NCBI GenBank assembly: GCA_022824615.1 | Contig: JAJDZM010000266.1 | Location: forward strand, 1-35,430 | Source of the DNA: Candidatus Binatia bacterium | Lineage (GTDB): Bacteria; Desulfobacterota; Binatia; Bin18 | Length of the DNA stretch: 35,430 nt | Reading direction: 5' to 3' | Shown: positions 14,868 to 22,904 of the stretch, in pieces | How positions within the stretch are numbered: the first letter of the stretch is position 1 | How the letters are laid out: each line of letters begins with the position of its first letter | Program-made: the position numbers and the translations under genes | The notes under the pieces: generated by a model | What the model saw: only the letters and a program-made list of their open reading frames with translations | Database searches by the model: none | Told to the model about the DNA's origin: nothing

Positions 14868-16436
14868 TTACGGCCCTTCAAACAACGCCTTCACATGCGA
14901 CTCGGGCAGTGGCTGCGTTGCTTTGGATACGACGTATGTACAGGCGACCGACATGAGTTCCCCTATTGTTGCGCAGGAGAACGGGCTCGGTCCCTCGGCG
15001 TACAGCCAAGTGGCGGCGGTGTGTAGCATGCCGGGCGCGAACCAGGCCGGGTCGATCATTTGGGTGTGCAGCACGAGGAAGGTGACGAAGCCGCTGACCA
15101 GACCGGCATAGGCGCCTTTGCGGGTGACGCCGCGCCAGAGTGCGCCGACCACGAGGGGACCGGCAAAGGCCGCCATCATGCCGCCGTTCCCAATCCAGAC
15201 AATGAGGGCGATATTGGTCTCGACCAGAGCCCAGGCCAGGACGGTACACAGCACCAGCACGACGACGGTCGCTACCCGACTGATGGATAAAACCCGCTGG
15301 TCCAGTTGTTCCTCGTTCGGAGGATTCTTGAGGCGAGGCACGATGGACCGCCGGTAGAGATCGTTGGCAATCACTTGGGACGAGGATATGACCAAGCCGT
15401 CGGCGGTGGACATGATCGCGGCCAGCACGCCCACCCCAATAAGCGCGGCGAGCCAGGTTGGAAATAACTCGATAAAGAGGAGGGGGAGAGCCTGATTCGG
15501 GTTTGCTCCCTCGGCATACAGCGCGTCGCCCAATATCGCGCGGGCGAGGAGACCTCCCAACCCGAGCATGCCCAGCGTCAGCCCAAACGCGAAGGCCAGC
15601 TTGATGAATGTTTTCTGTTGACCCACGCTTTTTAAGGCCCAGAGTTTGTTTCCGAGATGGGGGAGCAGGCCGAGCGGGATGTGTGAAACAAAAATGGCAA
15701 CAATCGACCACCAGGAATGGTAGAGCGGAGTCTCGGCGTTGAGCACACCGACCAGATGCGCATCCTGCTCGGTGAGGCGGTCAATAATGCCCAGCATGCC
15801 CACTCTTTCGCCCTCTACTCCAAATCCGGTCAGAAACAGGACAATCACCATTGCCGCGACCAGCAGCATCATGAAGCCCTGCACCCCATCTGTCAGGATG
15901 TCGGCATGCGCGCCGCCGAGCACGACATAAATCAACAGCACGGTCGTGGTGATGAGCAGCGCCCACAGGGGCGACATACCCAGCATGATCTCGAACATCA
16001 CCAGCCCGGACACTAGCTGCCCGGCCAGATAGAAAAACAACACCAGGGAAAAGACCGAGATGAGTATCCGAATGCCATCGGATTGGTAGCGGTCGCCGAG
16101 GTATTCCGGTATGGAGCGGTTCCCGAACCGGTGGCCCGAGGCGGTCACCAGGCGCATGGCGACCAACACGCCGACATACATCCCAGCCGGGTACAGGAAG
16201 CAGCCCCAAATCGTCGGCAGCCCCCACTCGTAGCCAAAGCCCGAGCTGCCGAGAAAGGTGGCGCCACTGGCCGTGGTCGCGGCAAAGGCAAACGCCAGAA
16301 AGAGCGGTCCGTACGCACCACGCGCCGTGGCAAAGTCGTCAGCGTGCCTGACCCGGCGTTGGGCAAACACGCCGATGGCCAGCATGCCGCCGATATACAG
16401 GAGGAGAAAGATCCACGACCAGGTAATGAGTGACAT
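14868..16436 (-). CDS. Sodium:solute symporter (SSS family), paralogue beside frc
   Basis: A 522-residue SSS transporter closely similar to the one at 10957-12534 over its whole length, with the same landmarks: FLLLYIGGMLAIGVFAQRR, ARGAYGPLFLAFAFAATTASG, RSIPEYLGDRYQSDGIR and GVGVLAAIMSTADGLVISSSQ. Divergence is higher than for the 3' remnant. The start codon is 24 bp downstream of the frc stop on the same strand, so it is very likely in an operon with frc; that makes oxalate, formate or a related short carboxylate the leading substrate. Some SSS members carry monocarboxylates, but none of these features proves oxalate. Confidence 0.9.
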   Translation of the reverse strand: MSLITWSWIFLLLYIGGMLAIGVFAQRRVRHADDFATARGAYGPLFLAFAFAATTASGATFLGSSGFGYEWGLPTIWGCFLYPAGMYVGVLVAMRLVTASGHRFGNRSIPEYLGDRYQSDGIRILISVFSLVLFFYLAGQLVSGLVMFEIMLGMSPLWALLITTTVLLIYVVLGGAHADILTDGVQGFMMLLVAAMVIVLFLTGFGVEGERVGMLGIIDRLTEQDAHLVGVLNAETPLYHSWWSIVAIFVSHIPLGLLPHLGNKLWALKSVGQQKTFIKLAFAFGLTLGMLGLGGLLARAILGDALYAEGANPNQALPLLFIELFPTWLAALIGVGVLAAIMSTADGLVISSSQVIANDLYRRSIVPRLKNPPNEEQLDQRVLSISRVATVVVLVLCTVLAWALVETNIALIVWIGNGGMMAAFAGPLVVGALWRGVTRKGAYAGLVSGFVTFLVLHTQMIDPAWFAPGMLHTAATWLYAEGPSPFSCATIGELMSVACTYVVSKATQPLPESHVKALFEGP

Positions 16437-16460
16437 GTGGGGAGTGGGTGTTGAGCGGTG

Positions 16461-17702
16461 TCAGATAGCACCCTCGGCCTGAGCTATCTCAATCTCTTCG
16501 TCGCCGTACCCGACCAAATCTCGCAGGATTTCCTGGGTATGCTCGCCAAGACGGGGCGAAGTCGTGACCTCGACCGGTGAATCGGACAGCTTGAGCGGAC
16601 AGCCGACCGTCTTGAACCGTCCGCGTTCCGGATGCTCGACTTCGGCCACAATATCCCGCGCGGCCAACGACTCATCTTCCATCAACTCTTGCATGTCCAG
16701 GACCGGGCCGCAGGGCACGTTGGCCGTGTTGAGGCGTTGCATGGCTTCGTACTTGGTATGCTTTTGGGTCCAGGCTTCGATTGCTGCGAAGCAGTCATCC
16801 AGGTGAGGGAGACGCGCCTCCGGCGTGGCGTACTCCGGGTTCTCAATAAGGTCCTCGCGGCCGATGAGCTTCATTAACGGTTGCCAGACCTGGGCCTGGA
16901 CGACCACATAGATGTAGTCGTTGGGGCCGCCGGGTTTGCATTTGAGGGCGACCCCCGGATGGCCACCCCCGGAGGCGTTACCGGAACGCGGCACGGCTGG
17001 GCCAAAGGATTTGTTGGGATATTGTGGATACTCTTTTAAGGGTCCGTGCGCCAGGCGCTGCTGGTCGCGCAGCTTGACCCGACACAGGTTCAGCACCGCG
17101 TCCTGCATGGCGACCTCGACCCGTTGCCCGGCTCCGGTTTGCTCGCGCTGAAAGAGGGCTGCCAGAATCGCGGCCACCAAATGCATGCCCGTGCCGGAAT
17201 CTCCAATCTGGGCTCCCGTACTGGTCGGCGGGCCATCATCCCAGCCCGTCGTGCTCATGGCCCCGCCCATGGCCTGGGCGACGGTCTCGTATGCCTTGCA
17301 GTCTGCGAACGGACCGGAGCCGAACCCCTTGCCGGAGGCATAAATTATGCGCGGATTGATCTGCCGTACGACCTCCCAGCCGAATCCCTGGCGGTCCAGC
17401 GCGCCGGGCGCAAAGTTTTCGACCAGCACGTCACACTTCTTGATCAGCTTCCGAAAAATCTCCTGTCCTTTTGGGGTCTTGGTGTTAATGGTGATGCTGC
17501 GCTTATTGCAGTTGAGCATGGTGAAATACAAGCTATCGACATCGGGCAGGTCCCGGAGCTGCTGGCGGGTGATATCGCCCCGCCCCGGCAGTTCGACTTT
17601 GATGACATCCGCGCCAAGCCAGGCGAGCATCTGGGTGCAAGAAGGCCCCATCTGGACGTGGGTCATGTCAAGAACACGGATTCCGTCCAAAGCTTTTCCC
17701 AT
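16461..17702 (-). CDS. frc: Formyl-CoA:oxalate CoA-transferase (class III)
   Basis: A 413-residue class III CoA-transferase very close to E. coli YfdW. Conserved blocks: [70 protein letters not shown] with catalytic D168, [19 protein letters not shown] and [10 protein letters not shown], the Gly loop. Gln48, where Oxalobacter FRC has Trp, resembles YfdW. It should move CoA from formyl-CoA to oxalate, giving oxalyl-CoA, in the cytosol. Oxalyl-CoA decarboxylase (oxc) is not in the window. A GGAG site precedes ATG 17702. The SSS transporter follows by 24 bp, so uptake and activation look coupled. Succinyl-CoA:oxalate use is possible, as seen in some relatives. Confidence 0.93.
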   Translation of the reverse strand: MGKALDGIRVLDMTHVQMGPSCTQMLAWLGADVIKVELPGRGDITRQQLRDLPDVDSLYFTMLNCNKRSITINTKTPKGQEIFRKLIKKCDVLVENFAPGALDRQGFGWEVVRQINPRIIYASGKGFGSGPFADCKAYETVAQAMGGAMSTTGWDDGPPTSTGAQIGDSGTGMHLVAAILAALFQREQTGAGQRVEVAMQDAVLNLCRVKLRDQQRLAHGPLKEYPQYPNKSFGPAVPRSGNASGGGHPGVALKCKPGGPNDYIYVVVQAQVWQPLMKLIGREDLIENPEYATPEARLPHLDDCFAAIEAWTQKHTKYEAMQRLNTANVPCGPVLDMQELMEDESLAARDIVAEVEHPERGRFKTVGCPLKLSDSPVEVTTSPRLGEHTQEILRDLVGYGDEEIEIAQAEGAI

Positions 17703-17873
17703 GGTTTTCTCCTTGCCAGACGAAGTGACTGCTTTGCGGTTACTTGTATATCGTCTGATTCCCGACGCAAAGAGGGGCGCAGGGCTGCTCCCTTGCCGAG
17801 GTCAGGGCCATCCAATATCATGCCGCCTGCAAAAACGCCGGGTAGGACAATACAGAAAAATGAGATCAGCCGT

Positions 17874-19496
17874 ATGAGCAAACAGACTGCAACAACCTCC
17901 GTCAAATCAATGGACCCTATTGTCTCGCTATGCCGACGGCGGGGGTTTATCTTTCAGTCGTCCGAGTTGTACGGCGGCATCAACGGTTTCTGGGACTACG
18001 GCCCGCTCGGCGCCGAGTTGAAGCGCAACCTCAAGGAAGCCTGGTGGCAAGACGTGGTCCGCTGCCCGGCCCCCGGCCCGGACGGTCGGCCCATCGAGAT
18101 CGTCCCGGTGGACGCGACCATTATTATGAACCCGAAAGTCTGGGAAGCCTCGGGTCATGTGGGCGGGTTCTCCGATTTGATGAGCACCTGCCGTCACTGC
18201 AAGAAGCTCGTGCGGTACGATCACATTGAGGAGATGATTCACGAGAGTGACTGGTATGCCTCGCTGAAAGAGTTGCATAGCGCGGGGAATGTAACCATTA
18301 AAGGCGTAAAGCGTTGGGGAGAAAAGACCGCAAAAAAACTCGCCCCGAACCTGGCTCTTGTCCGCAAGCCAGCGGAGACGCTGGCTCTCCTGACCGAGGG
18401 GCAGGAACAGGAAGAGACGCCAATTGACATTGGACTGGAGCAATTGGTTCAGCATCTTGCCAACGGGCGCGTTACCAACGAATTGCAGCCGCCGTGTCCG
18501 TTCTGTGGTGGGGAGATTACTGAGCCACGGCCTTTCAACCTGATGTTCAAGACTACAACCGGTGCGGTCGAAGACCCGTCGGCGGTCACCTATCTGCGCC
18601 CGGAGACGGCCCAGGGGATTTTTACCCAGTTCTGGAATGTGCTGGATACCAATCGGGTGCGCGTGCCGTTTGGGATTGCGCAGATCGGCAAGGCGTTCCG
18701 CAACGAGGTCACGCCGCGCAATTTTACGTTCCGGTCGCGCGAGTTCGAGCAGATGGAAATCGAGTTCTTCATTCATCCCGAGGAAGCCGCAGAGTGGTAT
18801 CAGTACTGGCGCGACACCCGTTTTCGCTGGTGGCAGTCCATTGGTCTGGCGGGCGAGAACCTGACGCTACGTGAGCACGACCAGGACGAACTGGCACACT
18901 ACGCCAAAGAAGGAGCTGGCACGAGCGATGTCGAGTACCGTTTCCCGTTTACCGCACCCGGCTATGGGGAATTGGAAGGCGTGGCCCATCGGGCGGACTA
19001 TGACCTGCGCCAGCACGCCATCCATTGCGGCCAGGGGGACAAGCTGCGCTATTTTGATGACCAGCGTAAAGAGCGCTATTTCCCGCACGTGATTGAGCCG
19101 AGCGCCGGCGCCGACCGTGGGACCCTGGCTGCGCTGTGCGAGGCATATACACAAGACGAGAGCCGACCGAGCAAAGTCTATATGAAGTTCCACCCCCGGC
19201 TGGCCCCGATCAAGGCGGCGGTGTTTCCCCTGGTCAACAAAAGCGGCATGCCCGAGGTGGCCGAAAAGCTCTACCAGGAGTTGCGCCCGCAATACGCCGT
19301 GCAGTTCGACGTGAAGCAGAACATCGGCAAACGCTACGCGCGCATGGATGAAGCCGGTACACCTTACTGCTTTACGATTGACGGCGACACGCTCGAAGAC
19401 CAGACCGTGACCGTGCGTTACCGTGACACCCTGGAGCAGGAACGCATCGGGATTGATAAGGTCAGCGCATTCCTGGACGAAAAAATGGGGAAGTAA
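17874..19496 (+). CDS. glyQS: Glycine--tRNA ligase, dimeric (class II) type
   Basis: A 540-residue glycyl-tRNA synthetase of the alpha2 type. Motifs in order: LCRRRGFIFQSSELYGGING and FWDYGPLG (19-45, N-terminal), zinc pair CRHC (106-109) with CPFC (208-211), motif 2 FRNEVTPRNFTFRSREFEQME, and motif 3 PSAGADRGTLAAL followed by the anticodon domain (LAPIKAAVFPLVNK). It charges tRNA-Gly with glycine using ATP. The 140-205 insertion (KRWGEKTAKK onward) joins the two zinc halves. The ATG at 17874 gives the N-terminus SKQTATT before conserved MDPIVSL; the frame is open further upstream but shows no ribosome site. It is divergent from frc, with a 171-bp spacer. A weak stem (19575-19582 with 19593-19600) lies downstream, without a U-run. 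Confidence 0.95.
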   Translation: MSKQTATTSVKSMDPIVSLCRRRGFIFQSSELYGGINGFWDYGPLGAELKRNLKEAWWQDVVRCPAPGPDGRPIEIVPVDATIIMNPKVWEASGHVGGFSDLMSTCRHCKKLVRYDHIEEMIHESDWYASLKELHSAGNVTIKGVKRWGEKTAKKLAPNLALVRKPAETLALLTEGQEQEETPIDIGLEQLVQHLANGRVTNELQPPCPFCGGEITEPRPFNLMFKTTTGAVEDPSAVTYLRPETAQGIFTQFWNVLDTNRVRVPFGIAQIGKAFRNEVTPRNFTFRSREFEQMEIEFFIHPEEAAEWYQYWRDTRFRWWQSIGLAGENLTLREHDQDELAHYAKEGAGTSDVEYRFPFTAPGYGELEGVAHRADYDLRQHAIHCGQGDKLRYFDDQRKERYFPHVIEPSAGADRGTLAALCEAYTQDESRPSKVYMKFHPRLAPIKAAVFPLVNKSGMPEVAEKLYQELRPQYAVQFDVKQNIGKRYARMDEAGTPYCFTIDGDTLEDQTVTVRYRDTLEQERIGIDKVSAFLDEKMGK

Positions 19497-19695
19497 GTCG
19501 GGCACGCCAGTCCCTTTCCTGGACGTGTGGTGGAAAAAGGAACCCGCTCCGGCCCTTCGGACCACCCCTCCCAAGAGGAGAGTTTTCCCATCCTCTCCTC
19601 GGAGGGAATTATATACTATCTTACCCACGCTCATAGTACCTTCATGACTTGACTTTCACTATTTCTGGAGCATATATTTTCTGCATAACAGAAAA

Positions 19696-19755
19696 GCCCC
19701 GTCCATTCGTCCTTGATTAAAGACGCCTATCAAAGGCGGCACGAGTGGACGGGGC
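19696..19755. repeat. Nested hairpin with 15-bp outer stem
   Basis: GCCCCGTCCATTCGT at 19696-19710 pairs with 19741-19755 with a single G-U pair, and an inner stem CGCCT/AGGCG (19724-19728 with 19734-19738) sits in the loop. Read on the minus strand the outer stem is followed by CTTTTC, so it may end transcription from the right. It could equally be a transposon end or a structured RNA; the outer stem is long for a terminator. No partner copy was found in the window. Confidence 0.6.
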
Positions 19756-19794
19756 ACCCCACTACCACTCCCCCCAACACTATGAACTCTACTT

Positions 19795-20046
19795 ATGCAA
19801 TCTCTTACCGCAAGAGATTTAGTCCCAGATATCGAGCAAAAAGGAGTGGATTTACGCATTGGACTTGATATAGCAAGACTTGCTCTTAGAGAGCTTGTTG
19901 GAGTGCTTGTAGTCGTAACAGGAGATAGTGACTTTATTCCCGCTTTTAAGTTTGCTCGAAGAGAAGGTGTTCGTGTGTATCTGCATCATATGGGCCACAA
20001 CGTAAACCGCCAATTAAAAGTCCATACCGATCTTATTCTGGGTTAA
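19795..20046 (+). pseudogene. Truncated NYN-domain (LabA/DUF88-like) nuclease, C-terminal half
   Basis: An 83-residue frame matching the second half of a NYN domain: EQKGVDLRIGLDIARLAL then LVVVTGDSDFIPAFKFAR (Gly43-Asp44-Ser45-Asp46-Phe47), EGVRVYLHHMG and a closing VHTDLIL. NYN domains are PIN-fold, metal-dependent nucleases. The N-terminal half with the first acidic residue (the D-G-x-N motif) is absent, so it should be inactive. It is AT-rich compared with neighbours and starts with an ATG lacking a ribosome site. It is inside the repeat-bounded island, which suggests insertion or partial deletion of a foreign gene. Confidence 0.7.
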
Positions 20047-20143
20047 TCAAAATCGTTCCCTTCCTCCCTTTCTATACGCCCTGTTGCCTGCTTTTTGGTA
20101 AGATTGTATATAAGTTTCTCCTCGGAGGGGCGGGTTTCCCCGT

Positions 20144-20944
20144 TTATTCAATACCCAACTCCACCTCGCCTAGCCCGTCCATCGCCAACTGCACCGTATC
20201 GCCCTGACTCACAAACTTGGTTGCCACCACGCTGCCGGTCATGACGACCATACCTTGAGACAAGGTCTTGCCCTGGGTAGCCAGCGTGCTCGCCAGCCAG
20301 GCCAGGGCATCGAGCGGATGGCCCAGCACATCCCGGCCATAACCTTCTCCAACGACCTCGCCGTTGATGCGCATGGTGCCGTGGATGGCTGCCAGGTCGA
20401 GCCGTTGCCAGTCTGTCAGCGGCGAACCCAGGACAATGCCGCCGTTCCAGGCGTTATCCGCGAGCAGGGTCAATATATTGTCGGCGATTTTGGTATAGTC
20501 CGCGTGACGGTCGTCAACCAGTTCAAAGGCCGGCATGACCGCCCCGATTGCCTCGGCCACGCTGTCGCGCGTATAGGGAGCCCGGTCGGCTGGTAAATCA
20601 TGCGCAATCTGCACGGCAATCTCGCACTCGACTCCCAGGCGACCAAAGTCGCTCAGGTGTACCTGCGCCGGCGTATGATGGACGGTTTTTTCCATGATGG
20701 CGGCGGCAATGGGTTCGTCAAAACCGACCATCTTTTGCATCACCGGCGTGGTCAACGCAATTTTATGCCCGACGATAGGACCGTGGGTCTCTGTCAAAAG
20801 TTGTTGAAACGCTGCCTGAATGGCATAGGCGTCTTCAAGAAGGTGCGGGGTATGTGGCTCCGGGATGGGGACAAAGGGTCGGCCGGCCTGGCGTTCGTTC
20901 CATAAAAACCGGGCGGCCTCGTGATACGACTGTGTGTCGGCCAT
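20144..20944 (-). CDS. 2-oxopent-4-enoate hydratase-like protein (FAH superfamily)
   Basis: A 266-residue protein like MhpD/HpcG: GHKIALTTPVMQKMVGFDEPIAAAIME in the first third, the metal-binding GVECEIAVQIA (Glu-x-Glu), then AFELVDDRHADYTKIADNILTLLADNAWNGGIVLG, and NGEVVGEGYGRDVLGHPLDALAWLA. Such enzymes hydrate 2-hydroxypenta-2,4-dienoates or decarboxylate related acids in meta-cleavage pathways with a divalent metal in the cytosol. GGAG precedes the ATG at 20944; the frame extends upstream without a matching sequence. It starts 28 bp after the NtaA-like gene and probably shares its operon. Exact reaction is uncertain. Confidence 0.88.
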   Translation of the reverse strand: MADTQSYHEAARFLWNERQAGRPFVPIPEPHTPHLLEDAYAIQAAFQQLLTETHGPIVGHKIALTTPVMQKMVGFDEPIAAAIMEKTVHHTPAQVHLSDFGRLGVECEIAVQIAHDLPADRAPYTRDSVAEAIGAVMPAFELVDDRHADYTKIADNILTLLADNAWNGGIVLGSPLTDWQRLDLAAIHGTMRINGEVVGEGYGRDVLGHPLDALAWLASTLATQGKTLSQGMVVMTGSVVATKFVSQGDTVQLAMDGLGEVELGIE

Positions 20945-20972
20945 TACGATGTCTCCTCGTCTGCGCCCCACG

Positions 20973-22307
20973 CTATTGAGCCTGAAAAAAGCGATTCTCC
21001 GGACGGGGCAGGCCGAGGTTTTCACGCAGGGTAGCGCCCTCGTATTCGCGCCGGAACAAGCCGCGGCGCTGGAGTTCGGGCACGACTTGATCCACAAAGT
21101 CGTCCAGTCCGCCCGGCAGATAGGGGAACATGACGTTAAAGCCGTCCGACCCTTCGGTCATGAGCCATTCCTCCATGTGGTCGGCGATCATGCTTGGCGT
21201 GCCAGTGAGTTCCAAGGTGCTGAAACTGCCGCCCACATACTGGGCAAGCTGTCTGATGGTCATGTTGTCCTTACGCGCCATATCAACCAGTTTCTGCCGC
21301 CCGGATTGAGTGGCGTTACTTTCCGGTATGTCGGGCAACGGACTGTCCAGGTCATAGCCCGACACGTCATGGCCCAGCAGGACGCAGAGTGTGGCCATGC
21401 CGCTATCCGGGTGGACCAGGCTGTCGAGCTTCGCCTTCTTTGCCCGCGCTTCAGCCAGCGTGTCGCCAATAACAACAAAGGCGCCCGGCAGGATTTTGAG
21501 ACGATCGCGACAGCGCCCGCAGGCCTCCATCCGGCCTTTGACATCTGCATAATAGGACTGGGCGTCCTTCAGATTATTGACCCCGGAAAACACAACCTCG
21601 GCGGTCTCGGCCGCGAGCTGACGACCGGCCTCTGATGCGCCGGCCTGGACGATGACCGGCCAGCCCTGGACGGGCCGGGCGATATTCAGCGGACCACGCA
21701 CGGACAGATGCGGGCCTTTATGGTCGAGCACGTGCAGCTTGTCGGGATCGAAATACACGCCGGCCTCGACATCACGGATAAAGGCATCGTCCGCCCAACT
21801 GTCCCACAGGCCGGTGACCACATCGTAGAACTCGCGCGCCAGACGATAGCGCGCGTCATGTTCCATATGGGCCTCGCGTCCGAAATTTAATGCCTCGTCC
21901 GGGTTGGCCGAGGTCACCACATTCCAGCCGGCCCGCCCGCCGCTGATATGGTCAAGCGAGGCAAACTTCCGCGCCACGTGGTAGGGATCGTTATAGGTGG
22001 TGGAGGCCGTGGCAATCAGACCCAGATGCGTGGTGACCGTGGCCAGCGCGGGGAGGAGGGTGAGCGGATCGAAAGAGGTGACCGTCGCGCTGCGTTTGAG
22101 CGCCGCCATCGGCATATTGAGCACGGCCAGATGATCGGCCATGAAAAAGGCATCGAAGCGCCCACGTTCCAGGGTCTGCACAAAGCGCTGGTAGTGCGCA
22201 AAATTGAAATTGGCATCCGGAAATGCCCCCGGATAGCGCCAGGCCGCAGTATGAATGCTGACTGGGCGCATGAATGCGCCGAGCCGCAGTTGTCGTAAAT
22301 GCGCCAT
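20973..22307 (-). CDS. NtaA/DszA-type FMN-dependent monooxygenase
   Basis: A 444-residue LLM-superfamily protein of the nitrilotriacetate monooxygenase group. Seen: RLGAFMRPVSIHTAAWRYPGAFPD, FDAFFMADHLAVLN, THLGLIATASTTYNDPYHVARKFASLDHISGGRAGWNVVTSANPDEALNFG, AQPVIVQAGAS-like GWPVIVQAGASEAG, and the FNVMFPYLPGGLDDFVD end. These enzymes use FMNH2 supplied by a separate reductase to oxidise C-N, C-S or related bonds; no reductase gene is in the window. A GGAGG is 15 bases upstream, slightly far. Its partner, the hydratase gene, follows by 28 bp. The substrate is unknown. Confidence 0.9.
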   Translation of the reverse strand: MAHLRQLRLGAFMRPVSIHTAAWRYPGAFPDANFNFAHYQRFVQTLERGRFDAFFMADHLAVLNMPMAALKRSATVTSFDPLTLLPALATVTTHLGLIATASTTYNDPYHVARKFASLDHISGGRAGWNVVTSANPDEALNFGREAHMEHDARYRLAREFYDVVTGLWDSWADDAFIRDVEAGVYFDPDKLHVLDHKGPHLSVRGPLNIARPVQGWPVIVQAGASEAGRQLAAETAEVVFSGVNNLKDAQSYYADVKGRMEACGRCRDRLKILPGAFVVIGDTLAEARAKKAKLDSLVHPDSGMATLCVLLGHDVSGYDLDSPLPDIPESNATQSGRQKLVDMARKDNMTIRQLAQYVGGSFSTLELTGTPSMIADHMEEWLMTEGSDGFNVMFPYLPGGLDDFVDQVVPELQRRGLFRREYEGATLRENLGLPRPENRFFQAQ

Positions 22308-22371
22308 AGTTTTTCTGTTCGGCCCTCCTGTCTCAGTCTATGCGATAGCGTAGCAAATTGCCGGAGTATGG

Positions 22372-22581
22372 CTATCCCGGCGAGTGTGTTTTCATCGGAT
22401 TCCCTCTCCCTTGGAGGGAGAGGGCTAGGGTGAGGGGGCTGCTTTGACTCTTCGGAGTGTTCGGTCTCAACCCTTCCTGCGAAGGCCGCCCGGCCTCTCT
22501 GACGACTTGCCAGACGCTGTAAATAATTATCCCGACAACCATGAGGAGTCCGGCGAATCCAATCGTGTCATAAGCGCTCAT
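22372..22581 (-). CDS. Small single-span membrane peptide (uncertain)
   Basis: A possible 69-residue peptide: an N-terminal membrane segment (GFAGLLMVVGIIIYSVW, residues 8-24) followed by a basic linker. The tail is a translation of the dispersed repeat at 22402-22436, so the original protein was probably shorter or the end is read through from the repeat. It is on the same strand as the monooxygenase operon, 65 bp upstream. No ribosome site is obvious. It may be a real short membrane protein whose 3' end was overwritten by the repeat. Confidence 0.4.
   Translation of the reverse strand: MSAYDTIGFAGLLMVVGIIIYSVWQVVREAGRPSQEGLRPNTPKSQSSPLTLALSLQGRGNPMKTHSPG
22402..22436. repeat. REP-like palindromic repeat
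   Basis: CCCTCTCCC (22402-22410) pairs with GGGAGAGGG (22416-22424) around a TTGGA loop, followed by CTAGGGTGAGGG. This layout is a well-known dispersed repeat of proteobacterial intergenic regions. It may affect mRNA end or stability. Confidence 0.75.
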
Positions 22582-22621
22582 TCTTCAGACGCCCCGCTCT
22601 CTTTGCGTCTACAAAAAGTGG

Positions 22622-22717
22622 CTATTTATGAGAGCGGGTGCGGAAGTAGGTCACTGAAGCCCCGATCCAGACGATGATGGCAATCACTAATAGTGTCCAG
22701 TCAAATTTCCTCGCAGG
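22622..22717 (-). pseudogene. Remnant of a small membrane protein
   Basis: In one minus-strand frame the region encodes a hydrophobic stretch, DWTLLVIAIIVWIGASVTYF, then RTRSHK and TAG at 22622-22624. The frame is closed by TGA at 22718-22720 and no ATG lies within it; only a GTG start giving 21 residues is possible. Together with the 22372-22581 peptide it suggests a decayed pair of small membrane proteins. Confidence 0.35.
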
Positions 22718-22780
22718 TCAGGCTGTAAGGCGTATGACTAGCGCGTTTTACGATAGGATGTAGCCATACTGTTACGTTCC

Positions 22781-22849
22781 TGTCATGCCGGACTTGATCC
22801 GGCATCCAGCGGGCGGATGCCTGGATTCCTGCTTCCGCAGAAATGACGG
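22781..22849. repeat. Dispersed palindromic repeat (NPDLIRHP-type)
   Basis: The start TGTCATGCCGGA, with the inner stem TGCCGGA (22786-22792) and TCCGGCA (22798-22804), and the end with GGATTCCTGCTT and AATGACGG, match a repeat often seen between genes of proteobacteria, whose translation gives NPDLIRHP. It is imperfect here. Confidence 0.75.
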
Positions 22850-22904
22850 ACAGCTACGCAGCATCGTAAATCGCTCCAGCTAGTTAATTGTCGCCTTATG
22901 CAGA

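Larger units (their letters stand above)
19594..20129. other. AT-rich island bounded by 13-bp direct repeats
   Basis: TCTCCTCGGAGGG occurs at 19594-19606 and again at 20117-20129, same orientation, 523 bp apart. The DNA between is clearly lower in G+C than the flanks, and holds a 15-bp stem hairpin (19696-19755) and a truncated NYN gene. This looks like an inserted or leftover foreign segment. The repeat includes the palindrome CCTCGGAGG, so it may instead be two terminator-like stems after the genes on each side. Confidence 0.4.

Noticed and set aside
17046-17873. In-frame extension of the glycyl-tRNA synthetase by about 275 residues
   Set aside because: It overlaps frc on the other strand, has no conserved text, and the family's N-terminus begins near MDPIVSL.
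19696-19755. Integron attC site
   Set aside because: The long hairpin lacks the conserved GTTRRRY and RYYYAAC cores.
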